Assembly (NCBI RefSeq): GCF_001667585.1 | Contig: NZ_LZJZ01000012.1 | Coordinates: forward strand, 213,147 to 277,146 | DNA: 64,000 nt | Reading direction: 5' to 3' | DNA from: Mycobacterium sp. E2733 | Lineage (GTDB): Bacteria > Actinomycetota > Actinomycetes > Mycobacteriales > Mycobacteriaceae | Made by a program: the position numbers and the translations under genes | Shown here: positions 52,052-62,477 of the stretch, piece by piece | Layout of the letters: the number at the start of each line of letters is the position of its first letter | How positions within the stretch are numbered: the first letter of the stretch is position 1 | Notes under the pieces: generated by a model | Seen by the model: only the letters and a program-made list of their open reading frames with translations | The model's database searches: none | What the model was told of the DNA's origin: nothing

Positions 52052-52499
52052 ATGGCTTCCGCCTCTGCGCCCGCCACCCGGCCGCCCAGCGGCCGGGACG
52101 TCATCTCGCAGTTCCTCCCCCAATCACCCTTCGTCGCAAAGCTGGGCATCTAGAAAAATTCAGGCCGACAAACTCGAGGAGCACGAGGTTAGGCTGCGGC
52201 CGCCGTGAAACCCGTCCAACATCACCCTTGGCGACATGGTCCATGGCGGCGCTATCGCCACGCTCGCCGATGTCACCGTCATGGCGGCGGCGTGGTGCGG
52301 CGCCGAGGCGCCCCCGGACCTGGGGGGCGTAACGGTGTCGATGACGTTGGACTTCATGGCCCCCGCCCGGGCCACCGATGTGATCGGCGTCGGCCGGGTG
52401 CTGCGGCGCGGCCGGTCGCTGGTCGACTGCGAGGCCGAGATCGTCGACGCGCAGGGCCAGCTCGTCGCGAAGGCCCTGGCCACCTACAAGGCCGGCTGA
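52052..52499 (+). pseudogene. PaaI-type hotdog thioesterase, broken
   Basis: The N-terminal part (MASASAPATRPPSGRDVISQ, FLPQSPFVAKLGI from ATG 52052) ends at a TAG near 52151. A one-base frame change there continues as KIQADKLEEHEVRLRPP, which meets a TGA at 52206 where homologues would have Trp (PPWNPSN). The same frame then runs NITLGDMVHGGAIATLADVT to the end at 52499, with the hotdog signature GDMVHGGAIATLAD intact. Two independent lesions indicate a pseudogene; only an 87-aa piece from ATG 52236 could still be made. Confidence 0.75.
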
Positions 52500-52502
52500 A
52501 GG

Positions 52503-52994
52503 CTAGGCCTTGATTTCCTGGAGCTTGCCCGTGGCGACGTCGAAGACGAATCCGCGCGCGGATACGTGCTTGGTGACGAACGGGTTGCCTTCGATGCGGC
52601 GCAACGACTGCCGGACGTCTTCGGCCGGGTCGGGGAAGGCTTCGGCCGCCCACGGCGGCTTGACGCCGGTCTCCTCTTGGATGGCGCGCTTGAAGTCGTC
52701 GTCGGTGAAGGTGAGCATCCCGCAGTCGGTGTGGTGGATCAGGATGATCTCACGGGTCCCCAGCAGTCGCTGACTGATGGCGAGCGAGCGGATGACGTCG
52801 TCGGTGACGACTCCACCCGCGTTGCGGATGACGTGGGCCTCCCCTTCGTTGAGGCCCAGAAGGCGGTAGACGTCGAGCCGGGCGTCCATGCACGCGACCA
52901 CCGCGACGTGTTTGCTCGGCGGCATCGGCAGCGGGCCCTGGAAGCCGCTCGCATATTGGGCGTTGTTGGCCAGGTAGTCATCGGTAACCGTCAC
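52503..52994 (-). CDS. canA: Beta-class carbonic anhydrase
   Basis: 163 aa from GTG 52994 (reads VTVTDDYLANNAQYASGF), the same length as M. tuberculosis Rv1284. Zinc ligands are Cys and Asp in VACMDARLDVYR and His-Cys in LIHHTDCGMLTF. It interconverts CO2 and bicarbonate in the cytoplasm. It is divergent from the opp operon and convergent with the broken thioesterase. The longer open frame (182 aa) has no conserved N-terminus. Confidence 0.96.
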   Translation of the reverse strand: MTVTDDYLANNAQYASGFQGPLPMPPSKHVAVVACMDARLDVYRLLGLNEGEAHVIRNAGGVVTDDVIRSLAISQRLLGTREIILIHHTDCGMLTFTDDDFKRAIQEETGVKPPWAAEAFPDPAEDVRQSLRRIEGNPFVTKHVSARGFVFDVATGKLQEIKA

Positions 52995-53130
52995 GCACGC
53001 CTCCTCGGGACATCGCGGCCTGAAAGTAGCAACGAACCACCCGCAATTCACTCATGAGAATCAGCCGGATCACAAGGACGGGCTCGGCTCGTTAACCTGT
53101 CCCAATGCGAGCCGGGCGGTGCGGTCGGGG

Positions 53131-54108
53131 ATGATCCGCTTCTTGGCGCGCCGATTGCTCAACTACGTCGTGTTGCTGGCCCTGGCGTCGTTTCTGACGT
53201 TTTGCCTGACGTCGGTTGCTTTCCGGCCACTGGACAGCCTGTTGCAGCGCAGTCCGCGGCCGCCGCAGTCGGTGATCGACGCCAAGGCTCACGCCCTCAA
53301 CTTGGACAAGCCGATACCGATCCGCTACGCGCAGTGGGCCTCGCACGCCGTCCGTGGCGACTTCGGGAAGACCATCACCGGACAGCCCGTCGGTGCCACA
53401 CTCTGGCGCCGCGTCGGGGTCACCCTGCGGCTCCTGGTCGTCGGCTCGCTGGCGGGCACGGTCCTGGGCATCGTGGCCGGTGCGTGGGGAGCCATCCGCC
53501 AGTACCGACTCAGTGACCGCCTCGTCACCATGGTGGCACTGCTGGTCCTGAGCACCCCGACGTTCGTCATCGCCAGCCTGTTGATCCTGGGTGCGCTGCG
53601 GGTGAACTGGGCATTAGGCGTGCAACTCTTCGATTACACCGGGGAAACGTCGCCGGGCGTGAGCGGCGGGCTCGGGCACCACCTGGTCGACCGGTTGCGG
53701 CACTTGATTCTGCCCACGCTCACCCTGACGTTGGCCGCCGCCGCCGGATACAGCCGCTATCAGCGCAACGCGATGCTCGACGTTCTGGGCCAGGATTTCA
53801 TTCGCACCGCGCGCGCCAAAGGGCTCACCCGCCGGCGCGCGTTGGTGAAACACGGGCTGCGCACGGCGCTGATACCGTTGGCCACCCTGTTCGCCTACGG
53901 GGTGGCCGGGCTGGTCACCGGCGCGGTGTTCGTGGAGAAGATCTTCGGCTGGCACGGCATGGGCGAATGGCTGGTGCAGGGCATCGCCACGCAGGACACC
54001 TACATCATCGCAGCGATCACGTTGTTCTCCGGCACGGTGGTGCTGCTCGCCGGCCTGCTCTCCGACGTCTTCTACGCCGCTCTTGATCCGAGAGTGCGGG
54101 TGTCATGA
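53131..54108 (+). CDS. oppB: Peptide ABC transporter permease
   Basis: 325 aa from ATG 53131 (MIRFLARRLLNYVVLLALAS). Six membrane segments of the DppB/OppB type and the EAA loop (YQRNAMLDVLGQDFIRTARAKG) that docks the ATPase. It is first of oppBCDA, an importer for short peptides or glutathione-like compounds. Start 53131 matches the family length; a frame four codons longer is less likely. The stop overlaps the oppC start by 4 nt. Confidence 0.95.
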   Translation: MIRFLARRLLNYVVLLALASFLTFCLTSVAFRPLDSLLQRSPRPPQSVIDAKAHALNLDKPIPIRYAQWASHAVRGDFGKTITGQPVGATLWRRVGVTLRLLVVGSLAGTVLGIVAGAWGAIRQYRLSDRLVTMVALLVLSTPTFVIASLLILGALRVNWALGVQLFDYTGETSPGVSGGLGHHLVDRLRHLILPTLTLTLAAAAGYSRYQRNAMLDVLGQDFIRTARAKGLTRRRALVKHGLRTALIPLATLFAYGVAGLVTGAVFVEKIFGWHGMGEWLVQGIATQDTYIIAAITLFSGTVVLLAGLLSDVFYAALDPRVRVS

Positions 54109-55031
54109 CCGCCGAACCCAAAGTGGAGAGCGCTCAGGGCATTTCGGCTCCGGCAGCAACGGAGTTCACCTCGCGCCGGACTCTGGTGTTGCGCAGGTTC
54201 GTCCGCAACCGATTGGCGGTGGTGTCGCTGGCCCTGCTGGTGCTGCTGTTCGTCGGCTGCTACACACTGCCGGCGGTGCTGCCGTACTCCTATGACGACC
54301 TCGATTTCGAGGCGCTGCTGCAACCGCCGAACAGCCGGCACTGGTTGGGCACCAACGCGCTGGGGCAGGACTTGTTGGCGCAGATCCTGCGGGGCATGCA
54401 GAAGTCGATGCTGATCGGCGTCTGCGTGGCGGTCATCTCGACCGGCATCGCCGCCACGGTCGGCTCGATCGCCGGCTATTTCGGCGGCTGGCGCGACCGG
54501 GCGCTGATGTGGTTGGTCGACCTGCTGCTGGTGGTGCCCAGCTTCATCCTCATCGCCATCGTCACACCGCGGACCAAGAGCTCGGCCAACATTTTGTTGC
54601 TCGTCTTGCTGCTCGCCGGATTCGGCTGGATGATCAGCTCGCGCATGGTGCGAGGCATGACCATGAGTCTGCGTGAACGCGAATTCATCAGGGCCGCAAG
54701 GTACATGGGTGTGTCCAGCCGCCGGATCATCCTCGGCCATGTGGTGCCCAACGTGGCCTCCATCTTGATCATCGACGCCGCGCTCAACGTCGCCTCGGCC
54801 ATCCTGGCCGAGACCGGACTCAGCTTTCTCGGTTTCGGCATTCAGCCGCCCGACGTGTCGTTGGGCACATTGATCGCCAATGGCACCCAGTCCGCGACCA
54901 CCTTCCCGTGGGTGTTCCTGTTCCCGGCGGGCGTGCTGGTGTTGATCCTGGTGTGCGCCAACGTGACCGGCGACGGCCTGCGCGACGCACTGGACCCCGG
55001 CAGCGGCATGCTGCGAGGTGGAGCCCGGTGA
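54105..55031 (+). CDS. oppC: Peptide ABC transporter permease
   Basis: 308 aa. A cytoplasmic N-terminus of about 35 residues is followed by six membrane segments, with the EAA loop [20 protein letters not shown] and a C-terminal [20 protein letters not shown] helix ending DALDPGSGM. It partners OppB. ATGA overlap with oppB and GTGA overlap with oppD show tight coupling. Confidence 0.95.
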   Translation: MTAEPKVESAQGISAPAATEFTSRRTLVLRRFVRNRLAVVSLALLVLLFVGCYTLPAVLPYSYDDLDFEALLQPPNSRHWLGTNALGQDLLAQILRGMQKSMLIGVCVAVISTGIAATVGSIAGYFGGWRDRALMWLVDLLLVVPSFILIAIVTPRTKSSANILLLVLLLAGFGWMISSRMVRGMTMSLREREFIRAARYMGVSSRRIILGHVVPNVASILIIDAALNVASAILAETGLSFLGFGIQPPDVSLGTLIANGTQSATTFPWVFLFPAGVLVLILVCANVTGDGLRDALDPGSGMLRGGAR

Positions 55032-56866
55032 GCGCGCTGTTGGAGGTGACCGACCTGGCCGTCAGCTTTCCGACGGACGGTGAACCGGTGACCGCGGTGC
55101 GCGGCATCAGCTACAGCATCGCCCCGGGCGAAGTCGTGGCCATGGTCGGCGAATCGGGCTCGGGCAAGTCGGTTTCGGCCATGGCGGTGGTGGGTCTGCT
55201 GCCGGAGTACGCGCGCGTCCGCGGCTCGGTGCGGTTGCACGACACCGAATTGCTGGGCCTTGGCGACGATGCGATGTCGCGGTTCCGCGGCAAGGCGGTC
55301 GGCATGGTGTTCCAGGATCCGATGTCGGCGCTGACGCCCGTCTACACCGTCGGCGACCAGATCGCCGAGGCGATCGAAATTCACCAGCCGCACGTGGGCA
55401 AGAACGCCGCCCGCCGGCGCGCGGTGGAACTGCTCGAGCTCGTCGGCATCGCACAGCCGGAACGGCGCGCCCGGGCGTTTCCGCATGAGCTGTCCGGCGG
55501 CGAACGCCAGCGGGTGGTCATTGCGATCGCGATCGCCAACGACCCGGATCTGCTGATTTGCGACGAACCCACCACCGCCCTGGACGTCACCGTGCAGGCG
55601 CAGATCCTCGAAGTGCTCAGGACCGCGCGCGACATCACCGGCGCCGGGGTGCTGATCATCACCCACGACCTGGGCGTGGTCGCCGAGTTCGCCGACCGGG
55701 CGCTGGTGATGTACGCCGGCCGGGTCGTCGAATCCGCCGGGGTCCCCGACCTTTACCAGGATCGTCAAATGCCCTACACCGTCGGACTATTGGGCTCTGT
55801 CCCGCGGCTGGACGCCGCTCAGGGCACCCGGCTGGTCCCCATCCCCGGTGCGCCCCCGTCGTTAGTGGGACTGGAGCCGGGCTGCCCCTTCGCGCCGCGC
55901 TGCCCCCTGGTCATCGAGGAATGCCGCACGGAAGAACCGGGGTTGCTCCCGGTCGGGGTGGAGCACCGCGCGGCATGCATCCGCACCGACCAGGTCAACG
56001 GCCGCAGCGCTGCGGACATCTACGGGGTCAACACCGAGGCACCCCGGACCGAATCCGGCGACTCGTCGGTCGTCGTGCGCGTGCGCGATCTGGTCAAGAC
56101 GTTCCGGCTGACGAAGGGCGTGGTGTTGCGCCGCACCGTCGGTGAGGTCCGCGCGGTCGACGGCGTCAGTTTCGAACTACACCAGGGCCGCACGCTGGGC
56201 ATCGTCGGCGAGTCCGGCTCCGGGAAGTCGACCACACTGCATGAAATTCTCGAACTCGTTGCGCCGCAATCGGGCTCGATCGAAGTGCTCGGCGTCGATG
56301 TCGCGACCCTGAGCGCCTCTCACCGGCGATCGTTGCGACGTGACATTCAGGTGGTGTTCCAGGACCCGGTGGCCGCGCTGGACCCGCGCCTGCCGGTGTT
56401 CGACCTGATCGCCGAACCGTTGTTGGCCAACGGTTTCGGCAAGGACGAGACCAACGCGCGCGTCGCAGAGTTGCTCGGCATCGTCGGGTTGCGCCGGGCC
56501 GATGCCGCCCGCTACCCCGCCGAGTTCTCCGGTGGGCAGAAGCAGCGCATCGGCATCGCCCGGGCGCTGGCGTTGCAGCCGAAGATCCTGGCGCTCGACG
56601 AGCCGGTCTCCGCCCTCGACGTCTCCATCCAGGCCGGCATCATCAACCTGCTACTCGACCTTCAAGAGCGATTCGGCCTGTCGTATCTCTTCGTTTCCCA
56701 TGACCTTTCCGTGGTCAAACACCTCGCCCACCAGGTGGTGGTCATGTATGCGGGCGCGATCGTGGAACAGGGCGACAGCGATCAGGTGTTCGGCAATCCG
56801 CAGCACGACTACACCCGGCGGCTGCTGGGCGCCGTGCCACAACCGGATCCGGGCAAACGTGTCTAG
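55028..56866 (+). CDS. oppD: Peptide ABC transporter ATPase, tandem OppD-OppF type
   Basis: 612 aa from GTG 55028. It has two complete ABC domains in one chain. Domain 1 has Walker [11 protein letters not shown], signature [10 protein letters not shown] and Walker [13 protein letters not shown]. Domain 2 has Walker [11 protein letters not shown], signature FSGGQKQRI and Walker [13 protein letters not shown]. Each ends with the oligopeptide-type C-terminal segment ([16 protein letters not shown] after domain 1). It energises OppBC import. The length equals the M. tuberculosis protein (612 aa, from memory). Confidence 0.96.
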   Translation: MSALLEVTDLAVSFPTDGEPVTAVRGISYSIAPGEVVAMVGESGSGKSVSAMAVVGLLPEYARVRGSVRLHDTELLGLGDDAMSRFRGKAVGMVFQDPMSALTPVYTVGDQIAEAIEIHQPHVGKNAARRRAVELLELVGIAQPERRARAFPHELSGGERQRVVIAIAIANDPDLLICDEPTTALDVTVQAQILEVLRTARDITGAGVLIITHDLGVVAEFADRALVMYAGRVVESAGVPDLYQDRQMPYTVGLLGSVPRLDAAQGTRLVPIPGAPPSLVGLEPGCPFAPRCPLVIEECRTEEPGLLPVGVEHRAACIRTDQVNGRSAADIYGVNTEAPRTESGDSSVVVRVRDLVKTFRLTKGVVLRRTVGEVRAVDGVSFELHQGRTLGIVGESGSGKSTTLHEILELVAPQSGSIEVLGVDVATLSASHRRSLRRDIQVVFQDPVAALDPRLPVFDLIAEPLLANGFGKDETNARVAELLGIVGLRRADAARYPAEFSGGQKQRIGIARALALQPKILALDEPVSALDVSIQAGIINLLLDLQERFGLSYLFVSHDLSVVKHLAHQVVVMYAGAIVEQGDSDQVFGNPQHDYTRRLLGAVPQPDPGKRV

Positions 56867-58529
56867 GCGGGTCGCGGCGGCGCTTCTCCTTGTGGCGCTT
56901 ATGGTCTCCGGGTGCTCCCCGGCCATCAACGTCATTCCGGAAACCGGTCATAACGCCGCCGAGGTCGGCACCACCAGCGATATCAACCCGCAGGACCCCG
57001 CCACCTTGCAGGACGGTGGCAGCCTGCGGCTGGCGCTCAGCGACTTCCCGCCCAACTTCAATATCTTGAACATCGACGGCAACTCGGCCGAAGTAGCCGC
57101 CATGATGAAGGCCACCCTGCCGCGGGCATTCATCATCGGCCCCGACGGCTCGACCACGGTCGACACCGACTACTTCGCCAGCGTCGAACTCACCGGCACC
57201 GCACCGCAGGTGGTGACCTACACGATCAACCCGAAGGCGGTGTGGTCCGACGGCACCCCGATCACGTGGGAAGACATCGCGAGCCAAGTCCACGCGTTGA
57301 GCGGCGCCGACAAGACGTTCGAGATCGCGGGTCCCAGCGGCGCCGACCGCGTCGCGTCGGTCACCCGGGGTGTCGACGACCGGCAGGCCGTCATGACCTT
57401 CGCCAAACCCTACGCCGAATGGCGTGGCATGTTCGCCGGCAACGGGATGCTGCTGCCCAAGAGCGTGACGGCCACGCCGGAGGCATTCAACAAGGGCCAA
57501 CTCGACGCGCCCGGCCCGTCGGCCGGCCCCTTCATCGTCACGTCGCTGGACCGGACCACCCAGCGGATCGTGTTGTCCCGCAACCCGAAGTGGTGGGGCG
57601 CCCGTCCGCGCCTGGACAACATCACCTACCTGGTGCTGGATGACGCCGCGCGGCTGCCCGCATTGCAGAACAACACCATCGACGCATCCGGCGTCGGTAC
57701 GGTCGACCAGCTGACCATCGCGCAGCGCACGAAGGGAATCTCGATCCGGCGCGCCCCGGCCCCGGCATGGTCTCACTTCACGTTCAACGGCGCGCCCGGG
57801 TCGATCCTGGCCGACAAGGCGCTGCGCCTGGCAGTGTCCAAGGGCATCGACCGGCGCACCATCGCCAAGGTCGTCCAGTACGGTCTCACCAGTGATCCGG
57901 TGGCGCTGGGCAACCACATCTATGTCGCGGGTCAGAAGGGCTATCAAGACAACAGCGAGGTTGTCCCGTACGACCCGGACGAGGCCAAGCGGGAGCTCGA
58001 CGCCCTGGGCTGGAAGCTCAACGGGCAATTCCGCGAGAAGGATGGCCGCCCACTGGTCATCCGCGATCTGTTCTACGACGCCCAGGGCAGCCGGCAGTTC
58101 GCGCAGATCGCGCAGCACAGCCTCGCTCAGATCGGCGTCAAGCTCGAACTCGTGGCCAGGGCCGGCAGCGGGTTCTTCACCAACTACATCAACGTCGGAG
58201 ACTTCGACATGGCCCAATTCGGTTGGCTCGGCGACGCATTCCCGCTGTCGGCGCTGACCCAGATCTACCTGTCGGGCGGGGAAAGCAACTTCGGCAAGGT
58301 TGGCAGCCCGCAGATCGACGCGGCGATCGAGCGGACCCTGGAAGAACTCGATCCCGACAAGGCGCGGGCGCTGGCCAACGATCTCGACAAGCTCATCTGG
58401 GCCGAAGGGTTCAGCCTGCCACTGACGCAATCACCTGGTGACGTCGCGGTCCGCAGCACGCTGGCCAACTTCGGCGCCGCCGGTCTCGGCGACCTGCGCT
58501 ACACCGACATCGGGTTCATGCGCGGCTGA
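56859..58529 (+). CDS. oppA: Peptide-binding lipoprotein of the opp transporter
   Basis: 556 aa from GTG 56859, overlapping the oppD end by 8 bp. A lipoprotein signal with lipobox LMVSGC is followed by a family 5 extracellular solute-binding fold ([40 protein letters not shown]). It is anchored outside the plasma membrane and hands peptides to OppBC. It is shorter at the N-terminus than Rv1280c as I recall it, but the signal is complete. Its last 14 bp overlap the convergent hydrolase gene. Confidence 0.95.
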   Translation: MSRRVAAALLLVALMVSGCSPAINVIPETGHNAAEVGTTSDINPQDPATLQDGGSLRLALSDFPPNFNILNIDGNSAEVAAMMKATLPRAFIIGPDGSTTVDTDYFASVELTGTAPQVVTYTINPKAVWSDGTPITWEDIASQVHALSGADKTFEIAGPSGADRVASVTRGVDDRQAVMTFAKPYAEWRGMFAGNGMLLPKSVTATPEAFNKGQLDAPGPSAGPFIVTSLDRTTQRIVLSRNPKWWGARPRLDNITYLVLDDAARLPALQNNTIDASGVGTVDQLTIAQRTKGISIRRAPAPAWSHFTFNGAPGSILADKALRLAVSKGIDRRTIAKVVQYGLTSDPVALGNHIYVAGQKGYQDNSEVVPYDPDEAKRELDALGWKLNGQFREKDGRPLVIRDLFYDAQGSRQFAQIAQHSLAQIGVKLELVARAGSGFFTNYINVGDFDMAQFGWLGDAFPLSALTQIYLSGGESNFGKVGSPQIDAAIERTLEELDPDKARALANDLDKLIWAEGFSLPLTQSPGDVAVRSTLANFGAAGLGDLRYTDIGFMRG

Positions 58530-59757
58530 ACCGGCGCAACGGCGCCGGGATCGGCAGGACGCCCTCCACGGCGGCGGCCACCCCGATCGCCTTCCACAGC
58601 AGGCGCAGCTCTGGTCGCCCCGGAAGCGCGTCGAGTGCCGGGGCTTTCGCGGCGAGCCCGTCGAACTCGCCCCGGCACACCGCTCGGGCGATGGCGATTG
58701 CGGCACGCTCGCGAAAGTCCAGCGCGCTATGCGCCATGGTGGGCAGCTTCAACAGCACCGCGCTGGGCAGCAGCGCGGCGACGCGCTCGGCGACCGCGGG
58801 CGGGGTGATCAGGTCGCGGCCGCCCGAAATAACCGCGGTAGGCCAGCCGAAATGCGGCATCTCGGCCACCAGGTCATAGGGTTCGTCCTCGAAAGTCGCG
58901 GTCTGCGTGCGTGCCTCGCGTTCGGCCACTGCCGGGTCCAGCGGAAGCCCGTCGGGTTCGGCGGCGTAGTCGAGTTCGCGGAACGCTATTCGGCTCACCA
59001 GGTCTTCCTCGTAGCGAAACGGCAGGTTGCTCAGGGTGGTGAACCGGGACATCGCCCACCACAACAGCTTTCGGCCATCCAACAGCAGGTCGAGTTCCCG
59101 CTCGAGCAGGTCCGCGCCGCCGTAGCCGTAGATCGTCGCCACCACCTGAGTGTTCGCCGCGGTCATCACCCCGGCGTCGACGAGTTTGCGCATCTTGGGT
59201 GCCAGCGCGGCGGTTTCGGGGCTACCGCCTCTGAGAAGCAGCCGGCGGATCGCGCGGCGCACGATCACAATGTCATGCCGCGACAGCAGCGGCGAGTCGA
59301 GGATCATCGCCCGGACCCGGCCGGGATGGCGCACACCGAACCCGGACGCGATGTAGGTGCCGTACGAGACGCCGTAGATGACAGCCGAGTCGACGTGGGC
59401 GTCGTCGAGCACGGCGGCGATGTCGTCTACGACCTGATTCACCGTGATCGCTTCGGGGGGCAGATCCGCGCCGGAGTCGTCGTGGCGCGACATGCCCACC
59501 CCGCGATGTTCGATCATGATGACGTCCAGGCCAGCCGCGGCCGCGCGGCGCCGCAGCCCCTTGTACAGCTGCACCGACGCCGCGCCGGGACCGCCCGGGA
59601 TGATGACCAGCGGGTGCGCTGACTTTCGACCGGTGCGCACGTAGTACAGATCGAACTCTTCGCTGCTTGCCGGCGAGATCGGCCGACGCACCGGCCGCAC
59701 ACCGGGTAGCGCGGCAAGCTTCTCCTGCACCCGGCGCCGTTTCGCATTCATCGTCAT
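58516..59757 (-). CDS. Alpha/beta hydrolase, prolyl-aminopeptidase-like
   Basis: 413 aa. An S33-type pattern: IIPGGPGAASVQLYKGL (oxyanion HGGP-like), IMIEHRGVGMSRHDDSG, nucleophile VIYGVSYGTYIASGFG, acid in AVISGGRDLITPP and His in LPTMAHSALDF. There is no clear signal peptide. It may be a peptidase working on peptides brought in by Opp, but that is only a guess from the neighbourhood. It overlaps the oppA 3' end by 14 bp in convergent orientation. Confidence 0.85.
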   Translation of the reverse strand: MTMNAKRRRVQEKLAALPGVRPVRRPISPASSEEFDLYYVRTGRKSAHPLVIIPGGPGAASVQLYKGLRRRAAAAGLDVIMIEHRGVGMSRHDDSGADLPPEAITVNQVVDDIAAVLDDAHVDSAVIYGVSYGTYIASGFGVRHPGRVRAMILDSPLLSRHDIVIVRRAIRRLLLRGGSPETAALAPKMRKLVDAGVMTAANTQVVATIYGYGGADLLERELDLLLDGRKLLWWAMSRFTTLSNLPFRYEEDLVSRIAFRELDYAAEPDGLPLDPAVAEREARTQTATFEDEPYDLVAEMPHFGWPTAVISGGRDLITPPAVAERVAALLPSAVLLKLPTMAHSALDFRERAAIAIARAVCRGEFDGLAAKAPALDALPGRPELRLLWKAIGVAAAVEGVLPIPAPLRRFSRA

Positions 59758-59854
59758 CGGTGTAGGCCCGCCATGATCCCATTCTGCCGGGACGGTCCGC
59801 CGGCTCCGTCACGACCGTCCACACGCGGCGTTCGACGCAGCTCAGCGCGTCGGG

Positions 59855-62477
59855 CTAGGCGCTGAGATCGATGCGGTGCGCGCCCTGCACGCCGTCGTAC
59901 CGGTCGGGACTGCAGGTGAGCACGATCACCTGACCGTGAGTGCCCACCGTGCCGAAGACCTCCCCCATCTTGGCCAGCCGGTCGGGATCGGTGAACCCCA
60001 GCGCGTCGTCGACCACCACGGGAACGGCGTCCTCCTTGGCGACCAGGGCGGCGCCGGCCAGCCGCGCCAGAATGCCGAGTTGCTCCTTGGCCCCGCCCGA
60101 GAGGGATTCGTAAGGCACCGTGACGCCGTCGAGAGTGCGGCTGCGAATACACAGGTCGCTGTCGATGTCGACCTCGAACGTGGGACCGAACACCGGGCGG
60201 CCAAGCCGTTCGAGTTCCGCGCGGTACGGCTCGACGTACCGCTCCCGCGTGGTGTCGCGGTGGCGAGTCATGACCGAGCGCAACAACCGCGCCGCACGGG
60301 CCCGGCTGCCGACCCGGATGTGCTCGCTGGCGGCGTGCTCACGTTCGGTTTCCGCGGCGTCGAGTTTGCCCTGGCGTCCCTCGCTGCCGAACACCGAGAG
60401 TTCAATGGTGATTTCGCGCAATGCTCGCGCGGCCTCTTCATAGCGCTCGCGCAGTTTCTCGGTTTCCTTTGTAGCAGCATCCAATTCGCCGCGCACCGCG
60501 TCCGGATTCGCCGTTGCCAGCCCGTCGGCGAGCTCGGCGTAGCGACGTTCCGCGGCCCGCGCCGCCTGCAGCGCCGCGTCCGCCGAGGCCGCCAGCTCGT
60601 CATCACCGGCCGACGCCCGCTCCCGGGCCAGCCGGTCGGTGGCGGCATTGAGCTCGCCGCGTTGCGTCTCCAACGTGTTGCGGAGAACCGTTGCGCGGGT
60701 GGTCAAGTCGGTGAACCGGGCGGTCACGGCCGTGGCGGTCCGACGGCGGTCGTCGCACTCCCCCATCACGGCCAGGTGGGTCTTCTCGAGTGCATCGAGT
60801 TCGTCGCGGGCCGCGCCGATGTTCGCGGCGGCGAGGCCTGCCTCCGCCGGTTGCCCGGGGCGCAGCTCTGCGAGTCGCGCGCGGAGTTGGTCGATCTCCT
60901 CGTCACCGCACAGGCCGGCGAGGGTGGCGCTCAGCTGGTCGCGGCTGGCCTGTAGTTCGCGGCGACGTTCATCGGCAGCACGGGCGGCGGCGAGGTCGGG
61001 CATCCGGACAGCGGATAATGCGGCGGACAATTCTTCTTGTGCCGCAGCGTGCTTCGCTTGGACCTCCAGCGTGGTTGCGCCCGGGCTGACCCGCGCGGTC
61101 AGGACGCCGGGCACCTGGACCGAGGTGGGGCCGGAGGTCGTGATGGACCAGGTCTGGCCTGGGGACAAGGACACTCGTTGGTCGCCGGTGCAGAGTTCGA
61201 TGTCCGCGGCGGCGGTGAACTCTACCGCGGCTGACGTCAACGCCAACTGGTCACCGATGCGATCGGCCGCTGCGGCGGCGTTCTCGATTCGTCGCAACAA
61301 CTGCCCGGTGATGGCGAGCTCGCTGAGTGCCGCGCACACTTGATCGCGGTCCCGCTGGGTGGCCTCGATTTTGGCCAGCCGGGCGCTCAACCGGTCGGCC
61401 TCTTCGCGGCCGGCTAGCTGAGCGACGGCACGCCGGGCCGATTCGACGCGGAGTTGGAGGTCGGCAAGGGCCCCGGCGGCCTCCTGGGCCGCGGCGTCGG
61501 CGGCCTCGGCCTCGATGCGAGCCGCCTCGCGCGCGTCGATCGCTCCTTGCGCTTCGGCCTCGGCGTTGGCGACAACGGCGGTGCGGGTGCTGATTTCGGC
61601 CAGCAGTTGCAGACGTGTGTGGTGGGCGGTTGTCGCCGCGGTGCTCGTCGCCGCTGCTGCGGCCGCGATCAACTCGGCCTCACGGGCCTGACCGGCAAGT
61701 TCGTCGATTTTTTCCGCGGCCTCCTGCGCAGCGATGAGCCGGGGACGGGCGGCGATGCGCTGCTGCGACAACTCGGCCACCCGTTCCGTCAGGACGGCAT
61801 GCCGACACACCCGCTCTTCGACCTCGGCGATCGCCGCCGCGTACTCGGCGACCGCGGCTTCTGCGTCGGCCAGTCGGGTGATCGCCGCGGCCCATTCGCC
61901 CGTCGGACGCCCGGTGGCGGTGAAATAGCGCCCGTATTCCGCGTCGATTCGTTCGATGAGCAACGGCTCGGTGCCCGACAGCGCCCCGGTGTCGCCGGCC
62001 GCCACATCGAGCGCGCGCGAGAGTGCGTCACAGCCGGACAGATCCACCGCGGCGGTCGACGCGGACTGCAGCACCCGCTGGGCATGCCACAGGTCGCTGT
62101 CCACCGTCTCGGCCAGCATCGCACGGACGCGTTCGTGCGCCTCGTCGCCGGTGAGCTGTTCGCGGTGCGGCGCCTGAATCGTCAGCTCGGTCTCACATTT
62201 CTTGTGGAACCGCTTGCGATAGATGAATCGATAAGGGCCACAGCTTAATTCGGCGCTCACCTCGGAGCCGACATCGCTGTTGGTCGGTTTAACCTGCTTG
62301 ACTTCCTTCTTCGTCGAGCGGTCCCTGGACTCCAGCAGCAAGTCCAGGGCTTCGACCATCGACGACTTGCCGATCTCGTTGGCGCCGCACACCACGACGA
62401 CACCATGGTCGGGAAACTCGATCTCCCGGTGCGTGATTCCGCGGTAATTGGTCAGGATCAGGCGGTGCAACTTCATG
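59855..62477 (-). CDS. SbcC/Rad50-like ATPase (start at ATG 62476)
   Basis: 873 aa from ATG 62476 (MKLHRLILTNYRGITHREIE); the open frame continues upstream antiparallel to the partner gene and is rejected. The N-terminal half ATPase has Walker A VVCGANEIGKSSMVEAL. A long Ala/Glu/Arg-rich coiled coil follows (about 190-400 and 480-720) around a central insertion. The C-terminal half has signature YESLSGGAKEQLGIL and Walker B AVPVVVDDALGFTD. No CxxC zinc hook is visible at the coiled-coil apex. It overlaps the SbcD-like partner by 4 nt (ATGA), suggesting a complex for DNA end processing. From memory it matches Rv1278. Confidence 0.9.
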
